From Erythrobacter dokdonensis DSW-74 (lineage in GTDB: Bacteria; Pseudomonadota; Alphaproteobacteria; Sphingomonadales; Sphingomonadaceae), in assembly GCF_001677335.1 (NCBI RefSeq), contig NZ_LZYB01000001.1:744001-808000 (forward strand): a stretch of DNA of 64,000 bases. The letters run 5' to 3'. Position numbers and translations under genes: made by a program. How positions within the stretch are numbered: position 1 is the stretch's first letter; each line of letters starts with the position of its first letter. Below the pieces are notes generated by a model. It saw only the letters and a list, made by a program, of their open reading frames with translations. It did no database searches and had not been told where the DNA came from. Below, one piece after another: positions 27,061-36,232 of this stretch.

Positions 27061-28038
27061 TCAGCTTTGCGCCGGGAATGCACCGCGTTCGGCAAGCCGC
27101 CGTTCGATCGCATCCCAGATCATCCCCGCCGTATCAGTGTTGTTGAACCGGTCAATCGCCACGATGCCGGTTGGCGAGGTCACGTTGATCTCGGTCAGCC
27201 ACTTACCGCCGATGACGTCGATGCCAACAAAGGTCAGGCCGAGCCGTTTCAGATCCGGGCCGAGCGCATCGCAGATATCCTGTTCGCGCGGTGTGAGGGC
27301 CGTCGCCTCGGCGCTGCCGCCCATCGCGAGGTTCGACCGGAACTCGCCTTCGCCCGGCACGCGGTTGATCGCGCCCGCCACCTCGCCATCGACCAGCACG
27401 ATGCGCTTGTCGCCCTGCGCCACTTCGGGGAGGAAGGGCTGCACCATGTGGGGTTCGGGCCAGGTCTGGTTGAACACCTCGAACAGCGCGGTCAGGTTCT
27501 CGCCGTTTTCGGGCACCCGGAAGATCGCCTTGCCGCCATTGCCGTGGATCGGCTTGACCACGATCGCGCCGTGCCTGGCCATGAAACGCCGCACCTCGTC
27601 CACGCTGCGCGTCACCAGCGTCGGCGGCATGAAGCGGCGATAGTTGAGCACCATCACCTTTTCGGGGGCATTGCGCACATTGGCCGGGTCGTTGACCACC
27701 AGCGTCTCTGCCGCGATCCGTTCGAGCATGTGGGTCGCGGTGATGTAGCCCATGTGGAACGGCGGGTCCTGCCGCATCAGCACCACATCGACATCCTTGC
27801 CCAGATCAAGCCGCACCTGCGGCCCTCGGGAGAAATGATCGCCCTCGACCCGCTGCACCGTCACCGGGAAGGCATGGGCGAAAAGGCGGTCGTCCTCGTC
27901 GAGCGTCAGGCTTTCGACGTGGTATTCATAGAGCGTGTAGCCGCGCGCCTGTGCGGACAGCATCAGCGCGAACGAGCTGTCTCCGGCGATGTTGATCCGG
28001 TCGATGGGGTCCATCTGGACGGCGACGCGCAATGTCAT
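27061..28038 (-). CDS. gshB: Glutathione synthetase
   Basis: ATP-grasp ligase that adds glycine to gamma-glutamylcysteine. The 325-residue protein begins MTLRVAVQMDPIDRINIAGDSS; it has VVLMRQDPPFHMGYI, KPIHGNGGKAIFRV (ATP-grasp loop), GDKRIVLVDGEVAGAINRVPG and DVIGGKWLTEINVTSPTG (metal ligands). The order rsmI-yraN-gshB is conserved in alphaproteobacteria. Confidence 0.96.
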   Translation of the reverse strand: MTLRVAVQMDPIDRINIAGDSSFALMLSAQARGYTLYEYHVESLTLDEDDRLFAHAFPVTVQRVEGDHFSRGPQVRLDLGKDVDVVLMRQDPPFHMGYITATHMLERIAAETLVVNDPANVRNAPEKVMVLNYRRFMPPTLVTRSVDEVRRFMARHGAIVVKPIHGNGGKAIFRVPENGENLTALFEVFNQTWPEPHMVQPFLPEVAQGDKRIVLVDGEVAGAINRVPGEGEFRSNLAMGGSAEATALTPREQDICDALGPDLKRLGLTFVGIDVIGGKWLTEINVTSPTGIVAIDRFNNTDTAGMIWDAIERRLAERGAFPAQS

Positions 28039-28056
28039 TCATTCAACTCCGAGGGA

Positions 28057-28449
28057 TCAGCCAAACGGCATCCATGCGTTTTCGATGTGGGTCGGCTTGC
28101 GGCCGGGTGCAAGCAGGATGACGTCGATACGGATATCCTCTCCGGCGGTGGCGTAGTCCTGCCACACCATCTCGACTGCAGCTGCCACGCGCGCCAGTCG
28201 GCGCTCGTCGATCGCATCGGCAAGGCTTGCCGCGCGCGCGCGCCACTTGACCTCGACAAAGGCGACAAGGCCGGGACGCTTGGCGACAAGGTCGATCTCG
28301 CCCGCCCTGGTCTTGACCCGCTCGGCGACGATCCGCCAACCCGCCTGGGCAAGGAACATCGCCGCCGCCGCCTCGCCTTCGCGCCCGCGCCGGTCGGCCT
28401 CGTGGCGCTGTTCGGGAGTGCGCCGCCTGTTGTCGGAGGGCAGGCTCAT
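28057..28449 (-). CDS. YraN family (UPF0102) putative endonuclease
   Basis: A 130-residue protein with a restriction-endonuclease-like core: RVKTRAGEIDLVAKRPGLVAFVEVKWR gives the E...D...ExK catalytic pattern, and GREGEAAAAMFLAQAGWRIV the preceding helix. The biological role of the family is unsettled. Its ATG overlaps the end of rsmI (ATGA), and gshB follows 18 bases downstream. Confidence 0.9.
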   Translation of the reverse strand: MSLPSDNRRRTPEQRHEADRRGREGEAAAAMFLAQAGWRIVAERVKTRAGEIDLVAKRPGLVAFVEVKWRARAASLADAIDERRLARVAAAVEMVWQDYATAGEDIRIDVILLAPGRKPTHIENAWMPFG

Positions 28450-29303
28450 TCGCCTTTCAGCTCCAGGGCACGGGCATAAAGCGTTGCACGGTCGATCCCG
28501 GTTGCCTTGGCGACGATGCCTGCCGCCTTGCCCGGCCCCGCGTCGGCCAGCGCGGCGCGCAGCAGGACGTCAGTGTCCAGCACCGGAGCCTCGTCCTCGC
28601 CCGGCGGGCCGACCAGCAACACGATTTCGCCCTTGGGCGGGTGTGCGGCATAGTGTTCCGCAAGGCTTGCGGCCGTGCCGCTGCGGCATTCCTCGTGCAG
28701 CTTGGTCAACTCGCGCGCGACCGCCACCTCGCGCTCCGGCCACAGTTCGGCAATCGCCTGCAGCGTGCGTTCGAGCCGCGGGGCGGTTTCATAGAGTACC
28801 AGCGTGGCGGCAATCCCGGCGAGCCCTTCGAGCGTGTCGCGGCGGGCCTTGTCCTTGACGGGCAGGAAGCCTGCAAACAGGAACCGGTCGCTCGGCAAGC
28901 CGGCCATCGCCAGCGCCGAGACAGCCGCACACGGCCCCGGAATGCTGGTGACCGTGACCCCCGATGCCCGCGCCTCGCGCACCAGACGGTAACCCGGATC
29001 GGAGATCAGCGGTGTGCCCGCATCGCTCACCAGCGCGACCGGCGAAACCCTCGCTTCGTCGATCACCCGCGCACGCGCATCGGCAGATGCATGATCGTCG
29101 AGCCGCTGGAGCCGCGCCTTGATCCCCAGATGTTTCAGAAGCTTGCCTGTCACCCGCGTATCCTCGCAGGCAATCAGCGCGCAGCCTTGCAGCACGGCAA
29201 TCGCGCGCAAGGTGATATCGCCGAGATTGCCAATCGGGGTCGCAACGATATAGAGCCCGGGTTCGGGAATCCCTGCGGGGATGGATGGAAGCTCGCTCGA
29301 CAT
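28446..29303 (-). CDS. rsmI: 16S rRNA (cytidine-1402-2'-O)-methyltransferase RsmI
   Basis: SAM-dependent tetrapyrrole-methylase-fold enzyme that methylates C1402 in the ribosomal P site. The 285-residue protein has GLYIVATPIGNLGDITLRA, CEDTRVTGKLL, ALVSDAGTPLISDPGYRLV and SIPGPCAAVSALAMAGLPSDRF-type loops. The ATG at 29303 gives MSSELPSIPAG, fitting the family; the frame is open far upstream over the divergent gene. It is the first gene of rsmI-yraN-gshB-dedA. Confidence 0.95.
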   Translation of the reverse strand: MSSELPSIPAGIPEPGLYIVATPIGNLGDITLRAIAVLQGCALIACEDTRVTGKLLKHLGIKARLQRLDDHASADARARVIDEARVSPVALVSDAGTPLISDPGYRLVREARASGVTVTSIPGPCAAVSALAMAGLPSDRFLFAGFLPVKDKARRDTLEGLAGIAATLVLYETAPRLERTLQAIAELWPEREVAVARELTKLHEECRSGTAASLAEHYAAHPPKGEIVLLVGPPGEDEAPVLDTDVLLRAALADAGPGKAAGIVAKATGIDRATLYARALELKGE

Positions 29304-29343
29304 GCGGGCCAAGCATTGAAGCACCAACGAGGGGTCGGCAAGG

Positions 29344-30552
29344 ATGAACCACAGCAAGGCGCCGAAATGGGCAGGATGGCTGGTGCGCGCGGGCAGGATA
29401 CTTGCGCCCCGCAACCTTGCGCTTGCAGGCGCGGCGCTGCTTGCGGCGGGTTGCGCCGTCATTCCCAAGGTGGACGTGCCTGACGCCAGTGCCCCGCCGC
29501 CGCCCGCGCCCGAACCTTCGGCAACCGCTCTGCCAACCGATTCCGGCCGCCACCGCATCGCTTTGCTGGTGCCGATGAGCGGGGAAACGGCCGAGGTCGG
29601 TCAGGCCATCGCCAATGCCACGACAATGGCCCTGCTCGATACCAATGCCGATAACCTGCGCATCACCACCTATGATACCTCGACCGGCATTTCGGCAGCG
29701 GCACGTCAGGCGATTGCCGACGGAAACCGCCTGATCCTCGGGCCGCTGATGGGCGACGCGGTGCCTGCGGTACAGTCAGCCGCGCGTCCTGCCGGGGTCC
29801 CGGTGATTACCTTCTCCAATGATACCAAGGTCGCCAGCAGCGACGTGTTCGTGATGGGCCACGATCCTGAACAATCGATCCGGCGCAGCATCGAATATGC
29901 CCGCAGCCGCGGTGCAAGCCGCTTTGCCGCGCTCTTGCCCGAGGGCGATTATGGCGAGCGTTCCGCCTCGGCGCTCGACAATGCCTTGCGTGATTTCGGC
30001 GGAGCCCTCGTCGGCCGGGAAAGCTATGCGCGCGGCAACACCTCGATTGTCAGCGCGGCGCAGCGTCTGCGTGCGGCAGGTGGCTATGATGCGGTTCTGA
30101 TCGCGGACAGCGCGCGGCTCGGACTCGAGGCCGCCGACGAATTGCAGCGTGATGCCAATCCCCGCACGCGCCTGATCGGCACCGACCTGTGGAGCGGAGA
30201 ATCCCTCCTTGCCCGCGCTGCATCGATGGACGGGGCGATTTTCTCGGCAGTCTCCGACCAGCGCTACAGGCGGTTTGCCGACAGCTATGAAACGCGCTTC
30301 GGTAACAGGCCCTACAGGGTCGCGACGCTCGGCTACGATGCCGTGCTGCTGACCCTGCGGATCGCGCGCGAGTGGAAGGTGGGCACGCCATTTCCCAAGA
30401 ACGAGCTTTATGACCGGGGCGGTTTCCTCGGGGTGGACGGTCCTTTCCGGTTTGCCCGCACCGGGGTTGCCGAACGCGCGCTGGAGGTGCGCGAGGTGCG
30501 CGGCGGCGATATCATCGCGGTCGATCCCGCACCCACAGGCTTTGGCCGCTGA
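29344..30552 (+). CDS. LpoA-like penicillin-binding protein activator, lipoprotein
   Basis: A 402-residue lipoprotein: signal sequence with lipobox LLAAGC (Cys37), a Pro-rich linker, then a type-1 periplasmic-binding fold (RIALLVPMSGETAEVGQAIANAT, GPLMGDAVPAVQSAARPAGVPVI, FAALLPEGDYGERSASALDNAL, VATLGYDAVLLTLRIAREW). In proteobacteria such proteins are annotated as LpoA-like activators of PBP1A, and the gene is typically divergent from rsmI and close to yraN, as here. Binding of an amino-acid-like ligand is the alternative. Only 40 bases separate it from the divergent rsmI start. Confidence 0.8.
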   Translation: MNHSKAPKWAGWLVRAGRILAPRNLALAGAALLAAGCAVIPKVDVPDASAPPPPAPEPSATALPTDSGRHRIALLVPMSGETAEVGQAIANATTMALLDTNADNLRITTYDTSTGISAAARQAIADGNRLILGPLMGDAVPAVQSAARPAGVPVITFSNDTKVASSDVFVMGHDPEQSIRRSIEYARSRGASRFAALLPEGDYGERSASALDNALRDFGGALVGRESYARGNTSIVSAAQRLRAAGGYDAVLIADSARLGLEAADELQRDANPRTRLIGTDLWSGESLLARAASMDGAIFSAVSDQRYRRFADSYETRFGNRPYRVATLGYDAVLLTLRIAREWKVGTPFPKNELYDRGGFLGVDGPFRFARTGVAERALEVREVRGGDIIAVDPAPTGFGR

Positions 30553-30608
30553 GCAAAACCGTGCGCAGATGCTTGTGAGCCCTCGGAGCCTGTGCCTATA
30601 GCTGGCAT

Positions 30609-32597
30609 ATGTCCGAAACCACGCCCGACGATCTCTTCGCCAATACGCCCACTTCAAGCGGGGATTACAACGCCTCGGCCATCGAGGTGCTCGAAGGGCT
30701 GGAGCCCGTCCGCCGCCGCCCCGGCATGTATATCGGCGGGACCGATGATCGCGCGCTGCATCACCTTGCCGCCGAGGTGCTCGACAATGCCATGGACGAG
30801 GCGGTGGCGGGCCACGCGACACGTATCGAGGTGCGACTGGAGGAAGGCAACCGGCTGAGCATCGCCGATAATGGCCGCGGCATTCCGGTTGACGAGCATC
30901 CCAAGTTTCCCGGCAAGTCGACGCTCGAGGTGATCCTCTCGACCCTGCACTCGGGCGGCAAGTTTTCGGGCAAGGCCTATGCCACCAGCGGCGGCTTGCA
31001 CGGCGTGGGGGTGAGCGTGGTCAACGCCCTGTCCTCGCACACCCGCGTCGAAGTCGCGCGTGACCGGCAATTATACGCGCAGGAATTCGCACGGGGCATA
31101 ACGCAAGGGGCGATCCAGAACCTCGGCGCGGCACCCAACCGGCGCGGCACCACGGTCAGCTTCACCCCCGACACCGAAATCTTCGGCGACCGCAAGTTCA
31201 GCCCCAAGCGGTTGTTTAAGCTCGCCCGTTCCAAGGCCTATCTCTTCGCCGGGGTCGAGATCCGCTGGAAATGCGCAGCCTCGCTGGCCACTGACGATGT
31301 GCCCGCCGAGGCCGTGTTCAAGTTCCCCGGCGGTCTCGCCGATCATCTGGCCGAACAGGTCGGAACACGAGAATGCGTCACCGCCCAGCCCTTTACCGGC
31401 CGGCAGGACTTCCCCGATGAACAGGGCCGGGTCGAGTGGGCGATCGCCTGGCCGCTCTATTCCGACGGGGCGACCAGCTGGTATTGCAACACCGTGCCCA
31501 CTCCCGACGGCGGCACCCACGAACAGGGCCTGCGCATGGCGCTGACCCGCGCGCTGCGGGCCTTTGGCGAGCTGGTCGGCGCGAAGAAGGCCAAGGACAT
31601 CACCGCGGATGACGTCATGACCGGCGCGGAAGTGATGCTTTCGGTCTTCATTCGCGATCCGCAGTTCCAGTCCCAGACCAAGGACCGCCTCACCTCGTCC
31701 GAGGCTACACGTCTCGTCGAGAACGCGGTGCGCGACCATTTCGACCATTTCCTCACCGACAATCTCGACCGTGGCAAGGCGCTGCTGGGCGAGGTGATGG
31801 AGCGCATGGACGAACGCCTCAAGCGCAAGCAGGAGCGCGAGATCAAGCGCAAGACCGCCACCAACGCCAAGAAGGTGCGCCTGCCCGGCAAGCTGACCGA
31901 CTGTTCGGGCGAAGGCGGGCGCGAGACCGAACTGTTCATCGTCGAGGGGGACAGCGCAGGCGGCAGCGCCAAGCAGGCGCGCGACCGCAAGAGCCAGGCG
32001 ATCCTCCCCATCCGCGGCAAGATCCTCAACGTCGCCAGCGCCACCAACGACAAGATCCGCGCCAATTCCGAAATCGCCGACCTGATCCTTGCCCTCGGCT
32101 GCGGCACCCGCAAGGACTGCGACCCGCAGAACCTGCGCTATGACCGCATCATCATCATGACCGATGCGGACGTGGACGGGGCGCATATCGCCACATTGCT
32201 GATGACCTTCTTCTTCCAAGAGATGCCGGATATCGTGCGGCGCGGCCACCTGTTCCTTGCCCAGCCTCCGCTCTACCGGCTCACCAGTGGCAAGGAGAGC
32301 CGCTACGCCCGCGACGATGCGCACCGGGCGGAACTGGAAGCGACGGTGTTCAAGGGCAGGAAGGTCGAAGTCAGCCGCTTCAAGGGCCTTGGCGAAATGA
32401 ACCCGCAGCAATTGCGCGAGACCACCATGGCCCCCGAAACGCGCAGCCTCATCCGCATCACCCTGCCGACCGAATACGAGCAGCGCGCGGGCGTGGCACG
32501 GCTCGTGGACGAGCTGATGGGCCGCAACCCCGAACACCGCTTCAACTTCATCCAGAACCGTGCAGGTGAAATCGACCGCGACCTGATCGATGCTTGA
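30609..32597 (+). CDS. parE: DNA topoisomerase IV subunit B
   Basis: ATPase subunit of topoisomerase IV, which decatenates daughter chromosomes. The 662-residue protein shows GHKL motifs EVLDNAMDEA, DNGRGIPV and GLHGVGVSVVNALS, the TOPRIM motifs VEGDSAGGSAKQARDR and MTDADVDGAHIATLLM, and the C-terminal FKGLGEMNPQQLRETTM. ARDRKSQAILPIRGKILNV is the ParE version of the sequence; GyrB has a RRFQAILPLKGKILNV-type version. parC is not in the window. The stop sits at the start of the downstream hydrolase frame. Confidence 0.95.
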   Translation: MSETTPDDLFANTPTSSGDYNASAIEVLEGLEPVRRRPGMYIGGTDDRALHHLAAEVLDNAMDEAVAGHATRIEVRLEEGNRLSIADNGRGIPVDEHPKFPGKSTLEVILSTLHSGGKFSGKAYATSGGLHGVGVSVVNALSSHTRVEVARDRQLYAQEFARGITQGAIQNLGAAPNRRGTTVSFTPDTEIFGDRKFSPKRLFKLARSKAYLFAGVEIRWKCAASLATDDVPAEAVFKFPGGLADHLAEQVGTRECVTAQPFTGRQDFPDEQGRVEWAIAWPLYSDGATSWYCNTVPTPDGGTHEQGLRMALTRALRAFGELVGAKKAKDITADDVMTGAEVMLSVFIRDPQFQSQTKDRLTSSEATRLVENAVRDHFDHFLTDNLDRGKALLGEVMERMDERLKRKQEREIKRKTATNAKKVRLPGKLTDCSGEGGRETELFIVEGDSAGGSAKQARDRKSQAILPIRGKILNVASATNDKIRANSEIADLILALGCGTRKDCDPQNLRYDRIIIMTDADVDGAHIATLLMTFFFQEMPDIVRRGHLFLAQPPLYRLTSGKESRYARDDAHRAELEATVFKGRKVEVSRFKGLGEMNPQQLRETTMAPETRSLIRITLPTEYEQRAGVARLVDELMGRNPEHRFNFIQNRAGEIDRDLIDA

Positions 32598-32632
32598 ACC
32601 ACCGCGCGTCGCGCCGTAACCTTCGAGCCGCC

Positions 32633-33784
32633 ATGGGTCGCACCTTGTCCAGCCAGATGCGCCAGATATCGGCTTTGCTTGCAGCAGGGATGCTCGCCGG
32701 CTGCGGCGGGCTCAGGGTACCCGATCCCGTCCCCTATACCGCCGGCTGCCCGACCGGTCCGGTGCGCGCGGCAAGCGAAGACCAGTCGCAGTTCTTCTTC
32801 CTTTCCAGCGCCCTGCCCGATTGCCGCGACGGATCGCTCAAGCTGGCGCCTTTCCGGCACTACAACCTCACCTATGGCAGCGGGCTCTACAACTGGGCCG
32901 ATGAACGCAAGCCGCTCGAGCCGGCGATGGTGGCCCACGCGCGCGAGACCTGGATAGACGGGATTGCAAGGCGCCTAGCCGAGCCTGCCGGCAAGGGCCG
33001 CCTGTTGATCTTCATCCACGGCTACAACACGACCTTTATCGAAGCCCATGAAACGGCCGCCAAGATCGGCAAGCTTGCCGGAAAGGACGTGCCGCTGGTG
33101 CTGTTCCACTGGCCCTCGCGCGAAAGGGCGCTCAGCTATCCGGCGGACGAGGCGACCATCTCCTGGGCGCAGGGGCCGATTGACGAGGCGCTGGCCGATC
33201 TCACCGCCAAGGCCGATGACATCACCATTGTCGGCCATTCCATGGGCGTAAGGGCCACCATCCGCGCGGTGCTGGCGCTCGATGGTTACGCCCACGCCCG
33301 GCCCGAACGGGTGCGCAAGGTTGTGCTGGCCTCTGGCGACGAGGACCGCGACCGGGTGCTGCGCGAAGGCGGCAGCGTCGATATGATGCTGCGCCATGAT
33401 CGCCAGATACTGATCTATTCGAGTTACCGCGATACGCCCATCGACCTGTCGCGCCGCGTCCATGCCTATGCCCGTCTCGGCAGCACCGATTGCAGCTATG
33501 ATCTGATCTACAGCCGGCGCGCGCTGGGCAAGCACGGCAATTGTCACCGCACCTTCCCGCGCGAGGGGCTGTCCGTGGTCAGCACCAGCCGCATCGATCC
33601 TGCCGACCATTACGACCACAATGACTTCATCGAGGATTGCCGCACCCGCGCCGATTTCGCGGCCTTCCTGCGCGGCGCTCCGCCTCCCCCCTTCCGCGTC
33701 GACATAAGCGAGGGCGAACTTGCAGGGTTCGAGATTGTGCCCGACGGGCCTGATCCTGACGGCTTATGTCCGCCCGACGAGTGA
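32633..33784 (+). CDS. Alpha/beta hydrolase lipoprotein (DUF900 type)
   Basis: About 383 residues. A signal sequence ends in the lipobox LAGC (Cys24 from the ATG at 32633), followed by an alpha/beta hydrolase domain with LLIFIHGYNTTFIEA (oxyanion loop) and IVGHSMGVRA (nucleophile Ser203). ADHYDHNDF near the end may supply the catalytic His. DUF900 hydrolases are poorly characterised. The start could also be ATG 32657, which gives a shorter and more usual signal, or a TTG at 32594 overlapping the parE stop. Probably co-transcribed with parE. Confidence 0.78.
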   Translation: MGRTLSSQMRQISALLAAGMLAGCGGLRVPDPVPYTAGCPTGPVRAASEDQSQFFFLSSALPDCRDGSLKLAPFRHYNLTYGSGLYNWADERKPLEPAMVAHARETWIDGIARRLAEPAGKGRLLIFIHGYNTTFIEAHETAAKIGKLAGKDVPLVLFHWPSRERALSYPADEATISWAQGPIDEALADLTAKADDITIVGHSMGVRATIRAVLALDGYAHARPERVRKVVLASGDEDRDRVLREGGSVDMMLRHDRQILIYSSYRDTPIDLSRRVHAYARLGSTDCSYDLIYSRRALGKHGNCHRTFPREGLSVVSTSRIDPADHYDHNDFIEDCRTRADFAAFLRGAPPPPFRVDISEGELAGFEIVPDGPDPDGLCPPDE

Positions 33785-33837
33785 TTGCACGAATGCCGCG
33801 ATTCCCATCACCTGTTCACCTAGCCGGAGACAAAGCC

Positions 33838-35160
33838 ATGTTACGCCCATGCTTGTTCGCCTTGGCCCTTGCAACGGCCGGCCTGCCATGCGCCCCTCTT
33901 GCAGCGCAACCGGATGCCGAACGGCCTGCCCCCGCACCGCAGACCGCGCTCGAACAGCGCAGCGAACAGGTGGTTGCCGTGCTGAGGGGCGAGCAGGCAC
34001 CCGAAGACCTGTTCAGCAAGGAGTTTCTCGCCGCCGTTCCGGCCGCCCAGCTCAAGGCCCTGAACGCAAGCCTTGCCTCCCAGTTCGGCGAGGCTGTGGA
34101 GGTGACGAAACTGGACCCGCGCGAGGGCACCTCGGCCATCCTTGAAATCCGGTTCGAACGCGGCCTTGCCAAGGGGCCGATCGTGCTCGATCCGGCACAG
34201 GATAACCGCGTGAGCGGCCTGCGCTTCACGCAGATCGAACCGCTGGCGGTGGCCGATGATACGCCTGCCAGGATCACCGCCGACCTTGCCGCCCTGCCCG
34301 GCAGCGTCAATGCGTGGTTCGCACCCCTTGATGGCGGCGCGCCGGTCATCAGTCTCGGTGCGGACCAGCCCCTCGCACTGGGTTCCGCCTTCAAGCTTTA
34401 TGTGCTGGCCGCGCTGGCCGAGGACGTGAAGGTGGGCCGGCGCAAGTGGTCTGACGTCGTGCCGCTGACCGAGAAGAGCTACCCCAGCGGCCAATTGCAG
34501 GACTGGCCCAAAGGCGCGCCGGTGACGCTGCACACGCTCGCCAGCCTGATGATTGCGATCAGCGACAACACCGCCACCGATCAGCTGATCACAGTGCTGG
34601 GCAAGAAGCGCATTCTCAAGCTGATGAAGGAGAGCGGACATCATAACCCTGCTCTCAACACCCCATTCCTCACGACCCGCGAGTTGTTCTTGCTCAAGGC
34701 GAGTGACGATATGACGATCAGTTCATGGCGCAGTGGAAGTGTGACAGAACGTGCGGCAACGACAGCAGCAAACGTTGCTGAAAGCATGGTCGAGCCCGTA
34801 CCGCTCGAAGACGTCAACGCCGCCTTCGGCAATGGCCCCAAGGCAATCGACATCGAATGGTTCGCCTCGCCCGCCGACCTTGCCCGACTGTTCGCGCATA
34901 TGCGCCGCACTGCTGATCCGGGCGCTTTCGACATCCTCGCGATCAACCCCTCGGCCAATGGCGAGACGATCCGCGCCAGCTGGCCCTATATCGGCTTCAA
35001 GGGCGGGTCGGAGCCGGGGGTGCTCAACTACACCTGGCTGCTCACCGACACGGCGGGCCGCGATTGGGTGCTGACGCTCGGCTGGAACAATCCCGAAGCA
35101 GTGCTCGACGAAGGCAAATTGAACGCCATTGCCCAGCGCATTCTGCTGCTGCCTCGCTGA
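33838..35160 (+). CDS. Secreted serine hydrolase with class A beta-lactamase fold
   Basis: A 440-residue exported protein. A signal peptide (LRPCLFALALATAGLPCAPLAAQ) is followed by a DUF3887-like N-terminal domain (VVAVLRGEQAPEDLFSKEF). The catalytic domain has all three penicillin-recognising motifs: SAFK (S183-K186), SDN (242-244) and KGG (388-390). A class A Glu166-type EPELN omega loop is not evident, and the spacing from SDN to KGG (about 145 residues) is longer than in true class A enzymes. A D,D-peptidase, esterase or weak beta-lactamase are all possible. The ATG at 33838 is chosen for the signal peptide; the frame is open 24 codons upstream. Confidence 0.82.
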   Translation: MLRPCLFALALATAGLPCAPLAAQPDAERPAPAPQTALEQRSEQVVAVLRGEQAPEDLFSKEFLAAVPAAQLKALNASLASQFGEAVEVTKLDPREGTSAILEIRFERGLAKGPIVLDPAQDNRVSGLRFTQIEPLAVADDTPARITADLAALPGSVNAWFAPLDGGAPVISLGADQPLALGSAFKLYVLAALAEDVKVGRRKWSDVVPLTEKSYPSGQLQDWPKGAPVTLHTLASLMIAISDNTATDQLITVLGKKRILKLMKESGHHNPALNTPFLTTRELFLLKASDDMTISSWRSGSVTERAATTAANVAESMVEPVPLEDVNAAFGNGPKAIDIEWFASPADLARLFAHMRRTADPGAFDILAINPSANGETIRASWPYIGFKGGSEPGVLNYTWLLTDTAGRDWVLTLGWNNPEAVLDEGKLNAIAQRILLLPR

Positions 35161-35240
35161 TTTGCCAGCCCCCCGCCCCTTGCGCGAGCGCTTTTGCGCC
35201 CTTATCGCTGCCAGCCAAATTCAGTCTCACAGGAAAACCC

Positions 35241-36104
35241 ATGACCGATCAGCCGCAACAGCGTTTCGAAGGCACCCAATCCTATATCGCCACCGAAGAC
35301 CTCAAGGTTGCCGTGAACGCCGCCGTGACGCTGCGCCGCCCGCTACTGGTCAAGGGTGAGCCCGGCACCGGCAAGACCGTGCTGGCGCATGAGATTTCCA
35401 AGGCCTTGGGCGCGCCGCTGATCGAATGGAACATCAAGTCGACCACCAAGGCGCATCAGGGCCTTTACGAATATGACGCCGTGGCGCGCCTGCGCGACGG
35501 CCAGCTCGGCGAAGAGCGCGTCCACGACATCCGCAACTACATCAAGAAGGGCAAGCTGTGGGAGGCCTTCACCTCGCCCCAGCTCCCGGTGCTGCTGATC
35601 GACGAGATCGACAAGGCCGATATCGAGTTCCCGAACGATCTGCTGCAGGAATTGGATCGCATGAGCTTCGACGTCTACGAGACGCAAGAGCGGATCGAGG
35701 CCAAGGAACGCCCGATCGTCGTCATCACCTCGAACAACGAGAAAGAGCTGCCCGACGCCTTCCTGCGCCGTTGCTTTTTCCACTACATCAAGTTCCCCGA
35801 CCGCGAGACGATGCAGGATATCATCGACGTGCACTTCCCCGGCATCCAGAAGACGCTGGTGAAGAAGGCGATGGATATCTTCTACGACCTGCGCGAAGTG
35901 CCGGGTCTCAAGAAGAAGCCCTCCACCTCCGAGCTGCTCGACTGGCTCAAGCTGCTGCTCAACGAGGACATGCCGCTGGAGGTCTTGCAGGACAAGAACC
36001 CGGCAAGCGCCATCCCGCCGCTGCACGGCGCGCTGCTGAAGAACGAACAGGACATCATGCTGTTCGAGAGGCTGGCCTTCATGGCGCGGCGCAACCCGTC
36101 GTAA
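35241..36104 (+). CDS. MoxR-type AAA+ ATPase
   Basis: A 287-residue ATPase: Walker A GEPGTGKTVLAHEIS, Walker B LLIDEIDKAD, sensor 1 ITSNNEKELPDAFLRRCFFH. MoxR ATPases work with VWA-domain partners as chaperones or for metal-centre insertion. The matching VWA (CoxE-like) gene lies at 37766 on the same strand, separated by an antisense chemoreceptor gene. ATG 35241 follows AGGAAA and begins MTDQPQQRFEGTQSYI; the frame is open upstream into the previous gene. Confidence 0.92.
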   Translation: MTDQPQQRFEGTQSYIATEDLKVAVNAAVTLRRPLLVKGEPGTGKTVLAHEISKALGAPLIEWNIKSTTKAHQGLYEYDAVARLRDGQLGEERVHDIRNYIKKGKLWEAFTSPQLPVLLIDEIDKADIEFPNDLLQELDRMSFDVYETQERIEAKERPIVVITSNNEKELPDAFLRRCFFHYIKFPDRETMQDIIDVHFPGIQKTLVKKAMDIFYDLREVPGLKKKPSTSELLDWLKLLLNEDMPLEVLQDKNPASAIPPLHGALLKNEQDIMLFERLAFMARRNPS

Positions 36105-36136
36105 CGCAAGGGCTCATTTGGGGTTTGGTGGCTGCC

Positions 36137-36185
36137 AGACCCCCTTCTGCCCCGGCTAGACCCTGTCCAGACCCGGTTTAGACCC
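36137..36185. repeat. Four phased AGACCC direct repeats
   Basis: AGACCC occurs at 36137, 36158, 36169 and 36180. The intervals are 21, 11 and 11 bases, so all copies lie on nearly the same DNA face. The block sits between two convergent genes (MoxR ends 36104, the chemoreceptor ends 36233) and 12 bases left of the parS-like palindrome. A promoter role is unlikely at this place. Confidence 0.55.
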
Positions 36186-36197
36186 CCGCCAGATCGA

Positions 36198-36213
36198 TGT
36201 TTCGCGTGAAACA
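36198..36213. other. parS: parS-like ParB-binding palindrome
   Basis: TGTTTCGCGTGAAACA differs by a single base from the canonical parS TGTTTCACGTGAAACA, and the flanks extend the inverted repeat to 20 bases (GATGTTTC-GCGT-GAAACATC). It lies in the gap between the 3' ends of convergent genes, where a promoter or operator is not expected. parS sites normally cluster near oriC; parAB is not in this window. A short stem-loop terminator is the alternative, but no T-tract follows. Confidence 0.6.
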
Positions 36214-36232
36214 TCGGCCTTGGCCATGGGCG

